The position numbers and the translations under genes were made by a program. The notes beneath the pieces were generated by a model that was not told the origin of the DNA, made no database searches, and saw only the letters and a list, made by a program, of their open reading frames with translations. From NCBI GenBank assembly GCA_018398765.1, contig JAHBMJ010002179.1:1-17500 (forward strand): a stretch of DNA of 17,500 nt, written 5' to 3'. This document shows, piece by piece, positions 8,365-17,499 of this stretch (its first letter is position 1; every line of letters begins with the position of its first letter). Source of the stretch: Chromera velia. Its lineage: Eukaryota; Sar; Chromeraceae.

Positions 8365-10562
8365 GACGCTCAGCCAGGGGATTCATTGATTTCTCAAGTC
8401 ACCTGAATGCGGAGGCGATCACAGAGGGGCTCTTTGACTTCTCTCACGTGTGGCTTCTGTTCGTGTTCCATGAGAACACAAACGTCAAGGCCGCTTTGTC
8501 AATCAGCCAAAAGGAGACAGCAGGAGGCAGAGGGAAAGGCAAAGGGGGCGCGCAGCTGTTCGCAGGACTGAAGAACAAAGTAGAACCTCCTCGAGTCAGT
8601 CAGTCAGTCAGTCAGTCAGGTCCTTTTCTTTTTTTCATTCCATGTCTTGACTTACTCAGTCACATCTGCTTTTCTGTTGATTGAAGGAGGAAAGAGGTGT
8701 GTGGAATCTGTTTGGGTGGGTCTCTCTAGAGTGAATTTTCTTGCTGTATTCCTCTTTCTGTCCTTCTTTGTGCATGTGCACGGGAAGAATTCGAAATCTG
8801 CTGTCGTCGAGTCCTTTGGCATACTCTCCTCTCATTTTCTCTCTCTGAGGGCAAAAACATCTCTCTCGGGTCGTGGAGGGCAGGTCATGCACGAAAAAAG
8901 AAGGTTCCTTCCATCTGAAGGAAGTAGAGTTTCAATTCTTCACATCATCCGGCGGTCAAAGAAACTCTACTTCCTCGTATCTCTCTCTGGCTCAATTGAA
9001 AGACTGCGGATGAATTCCAAACAATGAGCGCATGCACAAAAGAGAAGAGAAGAGAAATGACAAGCGCAGGTCGGGGGCGGATTTCGAGTCGGCGTCTTTG
9101 CAACACGCACCCCTCACAGACCCAACGCCATCGGACTCTCTGTCGCAAGGTGGGGTCAGCAAGACAGGTAGATGAAAATGAACGCGGACACACTGTTCAC
9201 GGCTTTGTTTTTGTACGGAGAATGGAGAAGGCTGACGTACCCCTTTTCCTCTTTCGTCGAAGGAAACACAGCGGGGTGGGGGGGGGGGGGAGCGATAAAA
9301 GAAAGGTTGAGAGGAAAAGAGGCACAACATGGATCACGCATTCTTCCCGGATGTGTACGAACACACCCACATTCACCGGGCATGCAGAAACCCAGGCAGA
9401 TGGGGAAACAATGAGACAAAAACAAGTATTGAAATGGACGGGCGAAGTGAAGAAAAAGAGTCTCACAAAACGTGAGTACGGGAGAGGAGTTCTGAATTCA
9501 TGCACAGTCACTGCCCTGTTTCGATCGTTCTGATATGCGTTGATGGTCAGCACATGTATGGAAGGAAGGATGGATGGATAGATGCATGCAGGTTGATTCG
9601 GCAGACGCGGCCCTCAGGTCTCTCTGGTCCTTTCCACCTAGTGCTGGAGGGAGCGGATCTTCTGGATGGTCTGTCTGTGCGTCTGTATGTCTGTTCATGC
9701 GTGTCTGTGTGTCTCTTCATGAATCCATCTCTCCTTGCCGGTCTATGCGTGACTCTCTCTTCGTCTGCCTCCCTCTCCTGTGAGCGTCTGTGAAGCACCA
9801 CGCAGAAGTACCCTTCGATCATGTGAATGTAGCATTGTCGTATTGAAAGGTTATTTTTCTTTTCTCTCCTTTGCTTTTCCTTCCCTGCAGGCACTCCCAT
9901 TCTTGACTTGAAACCGTATCTGCCTCCCTTCGACTCCCTCCCAGTTGGAAAGGCTCACATGCCTGGATGGGCCGCGAAGTCTGCTGAGGTTCCTTTCCTT
10001 CCCGTACAGTTCTCAGAAGAGGCCACTAGAAAGTGGGAGTCTGTACGTCAGCAGTTGACTGAACAAATGGAGGAGTTTGAGGGGGGTGGCGGGGCCGAAG
10101 GAAAGAAGCCGAAAAAGAAGAGAGATAGTGGAGGAATGGCCATAGAATTGTACCCGTTCGACACCCCGGACCAAATCAGAAAGGTCATAGAGGAGGTGAG
10201 GCGAACAAAAAGGGCAGGGCGGAGGGGTGAGGGGGGGGAGCTGACAGACCTTGAACCGTTGTTTTCGAGGAAGGACATTTCCTCTCTTTGCTTCACCGGT
10301 ACATTCTCTCGCTTGTGTTTCTGTGTGTATACCAATCTCGCCTTGTTTCACTGAAATTGTTTCAGTTGCTTCATACCGATACATGCATTCCTCTTTTTTT
10401 GGCTCCTCCCACTTAGCCTGGCCAAGTTGCTTGGTCCCACTCAACCGAGTGAGGGCACTTCCGATTTCTTCGTCTTTCCCTCCAAAGGACAGAGCCCACT
10501 GGTTCCGTCGTGCTGAATGCAGTAGAGAGTACACAGATGCATGCAGAGAGATCAGCAGACCC

Positions 10563-10608
<46 letters not shown>

Positions 10609-10800
10609 GATCTCCTCTGTTTCTCTTTCTGGCTTTCTTTTCTTCCTTCTTTGTTTCTTTCTTTGTTTATTTGCTGTTGTCTTCTCTTCCTTCCTTCCTC
10701 CCTCTCTTTCTTCTTTCTTTAACTCTTTTCTATTCACCATCACTTTCTCTGGGCTCTCTTTCTCTCTCTCACTGACAGTCAAACACGCACACGCTGTGTT

Positions 10801-10849
<49 letters not shown>

Positions 10850-11356
10850 ACGCTCTCCCTGGACTTTCGGTCTGTCCACCAGAGGGAACGGTCACAAAAT
10901 GGTGCGCCTGGAAAGGGAAAGGAAAAGCCAAAAGTGGCTGTCCCTGCATCGTCTTCCTCTTCTTCTTGTATAAAGGGGCAGTCAGATCCTTCTGGCCAAA
11001 GCCAGGCAGGCAGGGAGGAATCAACCAAAGTCAGTCGACCGAGTGATAAACAGAAAAGACCAGGAGGAGGAGGAGGGGGAGGTGAAGAAGACGCTTCACT
11101 TACTGAGGGAATCGGGGCATTCGACCATGCGGGCATGGGTGCACTGCCTGTATTTGAAGGCGAGTGCGTAGTGCAGGGGCTGAGGCTATTGTACAGACTC
11201 TGGGAGCAGAAGCACAGAGGAGGAGAGCTGGGGGACGACTTCAAAGGAAATGAAGAAATGGGAACTACTCAGGAGGACTCAGGGGGGAACGCAGCAAGTC
11301 GAGCATCCTTGTGTGTAGAGGTGTTTGATCTAGACATCGTCAGCACAGATAGTTAG
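6933..11356 (+). CDS. TRMO: TrmO-family tRNA N6-methyltransferase (m6t6A37), membrane-anchored form, nine exons
   Basis: Exons: 6933-7096, 7459-7570, 7929-7968, 8374-8594, 9070-9154, 9427-9471, 9618-9668, 9891-10195, 10850-11356; total 1530 nt, 509 residues, TAG stop. Known role of the family: SAM-dependent N6-methylation of t6A37 in certain tRNAs. Visible motifs: hydrophobic segment 5-25, charged coiled-coil-like 27-55, GRIRAE (57-62), HPVGIFRSCYPQ (81-92), GTPRQ (95-99), DFSHVWLLFVFHEN (127-140), VGVFATRTPHRPNAIGLS (186-203), ADLLDGTPILDLKPYLPP (235-252), and LDFRSVHQR (345-353), matching the C-terminal DPR-type motif. A Gly/Lys insert (about 154-171), a Gly/Lys linker and a long Ser/Gly insert in the last exon enlarge it beyond the bacterial enzyme. 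Splice phases agree throughout. Exon 1 may instead end at 7087 (same phase). Exons 5/6 are uncertain: 9149 joined to 9416 also keeps frame. Confidence 0.88.
7338..7359 (+). repeat. (AC)n microsatellite
   Basis: Run of CA dinucleotides in intron 1 of the TrmO gene. Nearby, a poly-C tract around 7411-7424 contains one undetermined base (N at 7421), marking a spot where the assembly is uncertain. Confidence 0.95.
7576..7607 (+). repeat. (CT)n microsatellite directly after a splice donor
   Basis: The donor CAG|GTAGG of exon 2 (GT at 7571) is followed at once by about 16 CT units. Confidence 0.95.
7969..8008 (+). repeat. (GTCN)10 repeat beginning at the intron 3 donor
   Basis: From the first intron base the sequence reads in 4-base register GTTG, four GTCT, GTCC, GTCA, three GTCT. 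The donor GT is the first unit of the repeat. See the finding on donor-seeded repeats. Confidence 0.8.
8222..8363 (+). repeat. duplicated compound (CT)n(GT)n microsatellite before the exon 4 acceptor
   Basis: CT run 8222-8253, GT run to about 8289, a TGGC interlude (8295-8310), then a second CT run (8310-8331) and TG run (to 8363). Ten bases later the acceptor GACGCTCAG ends at 8373. The whole CT-GT pattern occurs twice in tandem. Confidence 0.95.
8595..8618 (+). repeat. (GTCA)6 repeat beginning at the intron 4 donor
   Basis: Six GTCA units start exactly after the codon for Arg179 (CGA). GTCAGT, the donor-like hexamer, therefore occurs five times at 4-base steps (8595, 8599, 8603, 8607, 8611). 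Confidence 0.9.
9669..9696 (+). repeat. GTNN tetranucleotide repeat beginning at the intron 7 donor
   Basis: In register from the donor: GTCT, GTCT, GTGC, GTCT, GTAT, GTCT, GTTC, then degenerating. It starts one base after the GAT codon for Asp239, where the split glycine codon of DLLDG begins. Confidence 0.75.
10566..10604 (+). repeat. (CT)n microsatellite
   Basis: About 19 CT units in intron 8 of the TrmO gene, followed by a long pyrimidine-rich stretch to about 10770. Confidence 0.95.
10801..10847 (+). repeat. (CT)n(TG)n microsatellite forming the intron 8 acceptor tract
   Basis: A CT run of about 17 bases and a TG run of about 30 bases lead directly into GCAG at 10846-10849, the acceptor of the last exon. 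The dinucleotide repeat takes the place of an ordinary polypyrimidine tract. Confidence 0.9.
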
Positions 11357-14300
11357 ACGATAGAGTGACGCCATGATGCCGTCCATGATAGGAGTGACAG
11401 GACAACGTGCGTAACAACATTTTTGCGGCCTGTGATTCAAAATTTGCAATTAGAATTTGTGGGTTATAAAAAGAAATGGAAAAGTGATTTTTTGTAAAAT
11501 ATAGAAAAAATGTAGCTTAGTAAATGCAATAGTAAACTGTGTATTAAAAATACTGAACAACTAAGAGTTTCACAACACTCACGTATGCATACAGATTCAA
11601 ACTCATTTAAATTTTTAAATTAACATTATATATAATAGAGTTCAATTTTGTAAGCTACTACTTGGAGCTAGTAGTGATATAAACACTTATAATAAAACCC
11701 CAAAAGTGGTTTCTAAAGTGTGTCGCTTCTTTTTCGAGTGTTTCATTTCCCATTGCAGCAACTTAAAGTGTAGTTTAGAATTATATTCAACACCCAGAAT
11801 CAACAAATTCAAAGAAAAAAATGAAAAGCAAGGCTAAACTATAGATTCTAAGAGAATAACTAATTTTTGTACTAACATTTAATATCAGTTTTAAGAAAGA
11901 TTTGTTCTTCAAATTTTATATTGTCTCATTAACTTGATTTGCAGCTTCTAGTCTAGCTTCATTTAATCAACATTTATACTGAAATCATCGAAGTTTATAG
12001 CAACAAATCAGCAACGAATGCAAAAAGTAAATAAACAATTCAAGTTCTGAAAGAATAATTGACGGAACAAACCATAATAAACGCATTTAAAAACACGGAA
12101 ACCTTTTAAAAAGTAGAATAAGCATAAATTCTATCCTGGGTCGCAATAAAAACGCAATGTTAAGAAACGATCTTGAAAGCATTTTGTGCTTAGCTCACCC
12201 CATCACTGTATATCACTTGCAAATAAAAACTTTTCTTGCAGGACAAAATTAAATCTCATACACTTTAATTTTTTTAGAAAACAAAAAGTACATTATTTTA
12301 AACACTATATATAGTTTAAACAATCATCTAATATTTATTTCTGTGTAATGTTAATTGCATAAATGAAGGTTACAAAGATAGTGGCCAAATTCAAGCTTGG
12401 CTGCGAGTCGCCTACCTGTGGGCAACCTAGTGGGCAACAAGCGCATGCATTAGCCTGAGAGGCACGAGAGGCCATTCTGGCAAAGGGGGAGAGATGGAGG
12501 GATTCAGCAGTATACTCATCCCAATGTATGACTGAACCGCAAAAGACTGATCAAGTATAAAGTACTGTAGAACTTAAAGTGTTGCAATGTAGCCAGATGT
12601 GTTGCAATGATGTATAGAGGGCTGGAACTAGGGCTGGAAGGTCAAGTATGAGGCGGACGTACTAGGAACATATCTTAAATTGTCTGCCCTCAAGATATTG
12701 AAACCCATGGAATCTCTCCTGTGTTACTGGCAGAATCAAACAGTCAGATTGACTTTCTTCAAAAGATTCTTAAATGTTTCTTTCTTTTGCTTTTAATTTT
12801 ATATAATAGTACAATGATACGCCTAGCCTGAGTTCGATATATGTTTTAACCAAATCAAATTAAAATTTAATCAATTATCAATATAAACATATTGACACGT
12901 TAGTCACCATAATATTTCAAAAGCCGCCATATAATAGGTTTATTTCCACAACAGATTTTTTGATATAGGCAGCTGGCTCTGTCTCAAAGTGCTTTGCAAG
13001 CTGAAGCAGTTGTTCAATGCGAAGTGCAAACATTAATTTTCTGCCTGATTATTCAGAAGAAGAACAGACAAGGTGGTTGCCATGCCTCATTTAGGCAAAG
13101 AATCGGAGTCAGTTGCCGATTTATGTGGCATACACGCAAGACTGGCATTTGAATTTGTGGCGAACGGGCAACTCACTGCCTAGCTCGCTGCGGACTCGCG
13201 AGTTTTAGTTGTACACAGGCATTGAACACCCCTTTCTAAACATCGAGCCGTTTACTTTGACTCGCATACATATACTTTCTGTATTGCTGGGAGCCGTCCG
13301 CTTGACAGTCGCCTGTCAGACTAACAAAACTTACAGGCAGGCTGATTGCCTTCTGAGAATCTGATTATTGAGAAGAAGGACGTAACAGAGCATTCAAGCG
13401 CAAGCGATGCGACATGAATGAATTTTTATTCACTAGGAAAGTCGCATTCTGACTGCAAGAGGGACGTACGAGACGTGAATTTTGGTTTACAAGACCATGG
13501 TCACTTAGTACAAGTCAAAAACACCCGAGCAACCGTCGAACAAGCCCCCTGCAGCCTGTCTCGATCTGGGTGAAATCGGCGCCTTCAACGACGCCTCGTC
13601 TTTCTTTGCATTGAAAGAAGCCAGCCCCGCACGCAGAAAGGCTGACTCGGCTCACTGGCTGACTGACTACATAGGTCGACCTTGCCACCAAGAGTCTGTT
13701 TGACAGGGAGGGAGGGAGCCACGCACAGTTTACCGGGCCCTTCTCTCTTAATTAATTCTCCGATCGATCATTCTGCTCCCCCCCACAACTTTTGAGCTGC
13801 CTCAACAGTCGTTAACTAATGTGAAAGCAATCAGACACAAAACCCGCTAATATGCATGAGTAGGCATTCTGTCGCCCTAACTCACAGAAAACCATTCATA
13901 AGAAGAAGAAGAGGTGCAACAGTTACTCACTTCCTTCAGTCACGTGTGGTCACCGTCCTTCCCGGCACTTCCATAAATTTTCCGAATCAATCAAACTTCC
14001 CCCCCCCCCCAAAGAATGGGCCTTGCCTTCTACCTTCCTTCCATCTATGAATGGGATGGAAGGAACCCATTGATGAGACAAGCACCCGCCTGCCTTACTT
14101 CATCGATTTTCATTCCGGAGAACGCATTGCTGGCTGGTGGAAATTGGGGCCATGCACGTGTGTGAGAGGAAGGGAAGAGACACCTTTGGAGAGAGCAACG
14201 AATGTGAAGCTACGTCGATCAAGATCCCGATACATACAATGTAATTATTGACAAGAAGAAGAAAGGAACCCAGAAAGAAGAAATTTTCTGTTCTCTTCTC

Positions 14301-14430
14301 TTTTCTGTTTCGTGCCATTGCACCCCTTCTTTCTTTCTCGTCGCAGTTGTGTAGATTGATATTTCTTTTTCAATTGTTTACGACAAAAAGTCCCTGCACA
14401 GCTGATCTGTGAGGGCATGACAGGCAGAAG

Positions 14431-14462
<32 letters not shown>

Positions 14463-14541
14463 CCCATCGATGCTCCCAACCCAACCAACCCACCCGCTCT
14501 TCCCTCCGCTTCCTCACTCTATGGACTTTCCAAAAAAACAA
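11357..14541. other. gene-poor, mostly AT-rich region
   Basis: 11400-12360 and 12740-12960 are AT-rich with no frame above background; the first part should hold the 3' untranslated region of the TrmO gene. A less AT-rich patch (12370-12680) has three short tandem doublets: GTGGGCAAC at 12418 and 12430, GTGTTGCAATG at 12579 and 12599, AGGGCTGGAA at 12618 and 12630. CTGATTATT(C/G)AGAAGAAG occurs at 13045 and 13361. A minus-strand open stretch ending in TAA at 13505 has some coding character (see findings). From 13700 to 14541 there are poly-C and purine-rich tracts but no supported exon; small frames at 13856-14251 and 14100-14541 look random. Confidence 0.5.
14430..14459 (+). repeat. (GA)n microsatellite
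   Basis: About 15 GA units, some 80 bases past the stop codon of the minus-strand channel gene, so probably in its 3' flank. Confidence 0.95.
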
Positions 14542-17499
14542 TCAGAGGTGGGGGAAGTGAAGAGACCCCTGCGACGATTCGTGTATGTCCGAGCCGGTCT
14601 TCTCGGCCCTCTTTTCATTTTCTTGATGTCGCTTTAGCTGCAAACAGAGCCATGCACACAGCGCAGAGAGAGTGTGGGAGAAGCCGCACAAGTCAAAGAG
14701 GGAGAACAAGAGAAAAGTCCGATCCACTTCAAGTTGGTGAACAACTTAAAGCCAACGAATTAAGCGGTCAACTTCAGCGAGATCGGCCAGGCGGACTTCA
14801 TACAGGAAAGAGCGAGAAGGCTGAACAATCGAAGGGAATGATCTAGGTGAAGACTCACAAAGCGCAGCATCTTGTTGGCAGGCGCTCGCATGTTCTTGAC
14901 ATCCCTCTCTGCCTCTTCCGCGAAGCTCGCGAGAGCTCTGCCTCCTCCCCCGCCTTGTTCTTCATCTGCGCGTCCGCGATTGATGAGGTCTTCGTCCTGC
15001 CACGGGACCTGCTCTCACTCACTCATGGTCAATCGGTCAATGAATCCTTTGGGGACTCATAGTCTTTGGACTGTTGAACCCGGACTCAGATTCACGCTCC
15101 CAGCCACTCACTCACAGGCACGGTGGCTGAATCAAGTCAGAGGCAAGGATGGTAACGCCTCAGCGGTTCTGAGGATCTAAGTGGAATCGCTTCCGCAAAA
15201 AATGTTGTATCTGAAAGGCCGCTTCATGCATTGGCTAAAAAATTACCGCCATACACACAGCGAGACGTATGGACAAAAAAACATGCCGCCTGAACAACAA
15301 ACAAACAAACGGCAATGGAAAAAAAGGGAAAGGGACAGAGGCAAGGACAGAGATACGGGTAGACAGACAGAAAAGCAGATCACAGCAGAAGGACGGACGG
15401 ACATCGAAGTTTGCTTCGGAGTCATAGAACTCCAGCCGAGAGATTCTGCCCCCCCTCTCCAAGACTCCAGGGACTTTGAAGCTCTCAGCATCAACCCAGG
15501 CCTCCACGGACCCCGGAGGGCCCTCAATGCGATCGTCGTCCAGGGGCCGTTTCTCATCAAACCCCAGACTGTCGGCGTACTGCACAAAGTACTTTGAACA
15601 GGAAAACTCAAAACAGGAGGACTTTCGGACAAACAAACGTTTTTTTCACAAGACGAAAGAGCTTAAGCTCGGCTTGAAAAACTCGACCCCACGACAGACC
15701 GCCCGAGTAGAAAAGCGAAAACGGCACAAAGGAAGCAGATCAAGCGAGGCATTACAATATGCAGTTGCTGTCTGCGCATCGATCCTTGCTGCGTGTCTTT
15801 CACGGTTTCTTCCATCAACATCCAACTGAGACATGTTCTTTCCAGTGTACACAGTCACTTTCGAGTACACTCTGCCTCCCCTCCATCGATCCTCCCGATT
15901 CCTCTGACTGACCCCATTCAACGCTTCCTGTGACATCAGAGAGTCGACCTCAACAACCAGCTCTGCGCGTGTGTGTCTGGCCTTCTCTCGAGCCCTGTCG
16001 GCACCTTCAGACCAGGTGACGATGATGATGGCCATCAGAGAGTTCGCAAAAATCAGCGTCGACACAACCACGTAGGCGAGCACGAACAGCATTACGGTCG
16101 GATGCGTGTGGTTCTCGTGGTCTCTGCACACCGACGTGCACGCAATTAACAGAATAGGACAGAATTGCACAGAAATTCAACTGGACGCACGATTTTTCAT
16201 CTGCAGTCTTCCCTCATATCCTTTTCCACGCAAAGTGCTCAACAGCGTTTACCCAATAGTCGGACGCAATCCACGCAACCCACCCAAGAGACCCACCCCC
16301 CGACCGACCCACCGACGGAGGGACCGACGGACCGACGCACCGACCTGTGGGAGAATCGGGGTTCCCATGCGCTCGCAAACTCCGCCACCAGCGTCATGCA
16401 GGACTCTTCAAAGTCGTGAAATCCCGGAGTCTCCACCCCAACGTTCGACAGCGCAGACGCAAAACCGAGTGTCACCAGACCCTGCATGCATAAGGAGATT
16501 GAGTGAGTGTGTGCACCGTCCCGAGAAAAGGAGCCCAGTTAACAGAAAGAAGAGAGAGTGCCAAGTTGTCGAGACGTTGCTCTTACTTGCTGAATCGGTA
16601 GAAGAAGTCTCGATGAAAGTCGAAACTCCCATCGGAGAAGGTTAGAGGGGATTCAGGCACTGTAGACAGAAACAAAAGATTGCACTCAGATGAAGACGAA
16701 CTGAATTTCAGCCAATCTGCACGCTTTTGAAATGCAGATCGTCGAACGAACGTACCACAAAGGCCATGTATCTGAAGAATTGGCCCGCCACCATGTATGT
16801 CCCCACAATCATCGTGGCCGTGTCCTCAGACACCAGCATCAGTTCACAGGCCGACAGCCAAAGGAGAATGCTCACAACGGCAACGAGCAAAACATGGTAG
16901 TAGTGCCCGTGGCCGACTGAATACTCCACTCCGAAGTACGTCCAGATGTTCGAGTTGTACCCGTTCTGCAAACGAAAAAGATCCATCAAAATGAGAAACT
17001 GTTTGGTAGAACCAAAACTTAAATGAACGAAGTAGAGGAAAAGGCAGAGGCCGATTCTCTTTTATCTTTTGCCCTCCCTTTAAGGCAGGTAGACCAAGAG
17101 ATGCAGCTGACCGACCAACCGACCGACCTTCTTGTAGTGAGTCCACATCTCGACTCCCGCCTCAAAGTCCCACATCGAGAGACCCAACTGCAAGCAGGAA
17201 GCTTAGGCACAGAGATCCAGAGGCTGAGAGGCACAGAGAGCGGCTGAATGACTGACAGAAAGACTGACTGACTGCCAGGCACACTGACACACCAACGTAC
17301 CGAGCCACGCACTGAGCATCTAGCCTGACTGACCATGAACCCCCCCCCCCTATGTGACTGGCCGCCAGGCTGACGGACGGACCTGTATTCCTGAGGAGAC
17401 CAGCCTCATAAAGTTCCAGGAGGACCCGGAGGAGAACGGGCACTCAAACGAAGTCTCAACGCCAAACAAGAGGGGGCGCGTCACCCCTCTCTTCCTCTG
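14542..17499 (-). CDS. polycystin/TRP-like six-TM cation channel, C-terminal eight exons (5' part outside the window)
   Basis: Exons in coding order: 17499-17383, 17187-17128, 16965-16756, 16481-16345, 16123-15913, 15579-15403, 15008-14859, 14637-14542 (TGA). Phases agree at every junction (all 0 except a split Arg between exons 4 and 5), giving 385 residues. Visible order: an extracellular-like segment with FECPFSSGSSWNF; S4-like helix 84-105 (VLLVAVVSILLWLSACELML); linker with GTYMVAGQFFRYMAF; S5-like helix to about 143; pore-helix-like FHDFEESCMTLVAEFASAW (150-168); S6 184-210 ending LIFANSLMAIIIVTWSE, close to the LLN-LAI-TY ending of polycystin S6. A charged helix and an acidic, Gly-rich cytoplasmic tail follow. 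No clear GD-type selectivity filter is seen. Exon 7 could start at 14996 instead. Polycystin versus another TRP family is not settled. Permeation of cations is a family inference. Confidence 0.7.
16301..16344 (-). repeat. (GTCG)n-type repeat beginning at a channel-gene donor
   Basis: Read on the minus strand from the first base after exon 4: GTCG, GTGC, GTCG, GTCC, GTCG, GTCC, CTCC, GTCG, GTGG, GTCG, GTCG. Eleven 4-base units are in register with the donor. Confidence 0.8.
17108..17127 (-). repeat. (GTCG)n repeat beginning at a channel-gene donor
   Basis: Minus strand, directly after the exon encoding LGLSMWDFEAGVEMWTHYKK: GTCG, GTCG, GTTG, GTCG, GTCA. Shorter three-unit versions start the introns at 17382 (GTCC, GTCC, GTCA) and 15402 (GTCC three times). 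Confidence 0.8.

Noticed and set aside
8175-8406. Frames encoding alternating Cys-Val and Leu-Ser runs
   Set aside because: Translations of the CT/GT microsatellite in TrmO intron 3.
8595-8618. CRISPR-like or phage-like repeat array
   Set aside because: Four-base microsatellite without spacers; the setting is a eukaryotic intron.
9024-9533. 169-codon + strand frame across TrmO exons 5 and 6
   Set aside because: Only its end coincides with exon 6; the conserved FATRTPHRPN block is in another frame, so it is not one exon.
10552-11244. 230-codon minus-strand frame opposite the last TrmO exon
   Set aside because: Shadow of the exon plus the CT/GT tract; the + strand frame carries TrmO C-terminal motifs.
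15646-15912. Continuation of the channel S6 exon frame past 15913
   Set aside because: The frame stays open, but a GTCAGT donor at 15912 joins in phase to an acidic exon at 15579 and the extension becomes compositionally random.
16239-16344. Continuation of the channel pore exon past 16345 (Arg/Ser/Val/Gly repeats)
   Set aside because: Translation of the GTCG repeat that begins the intron.
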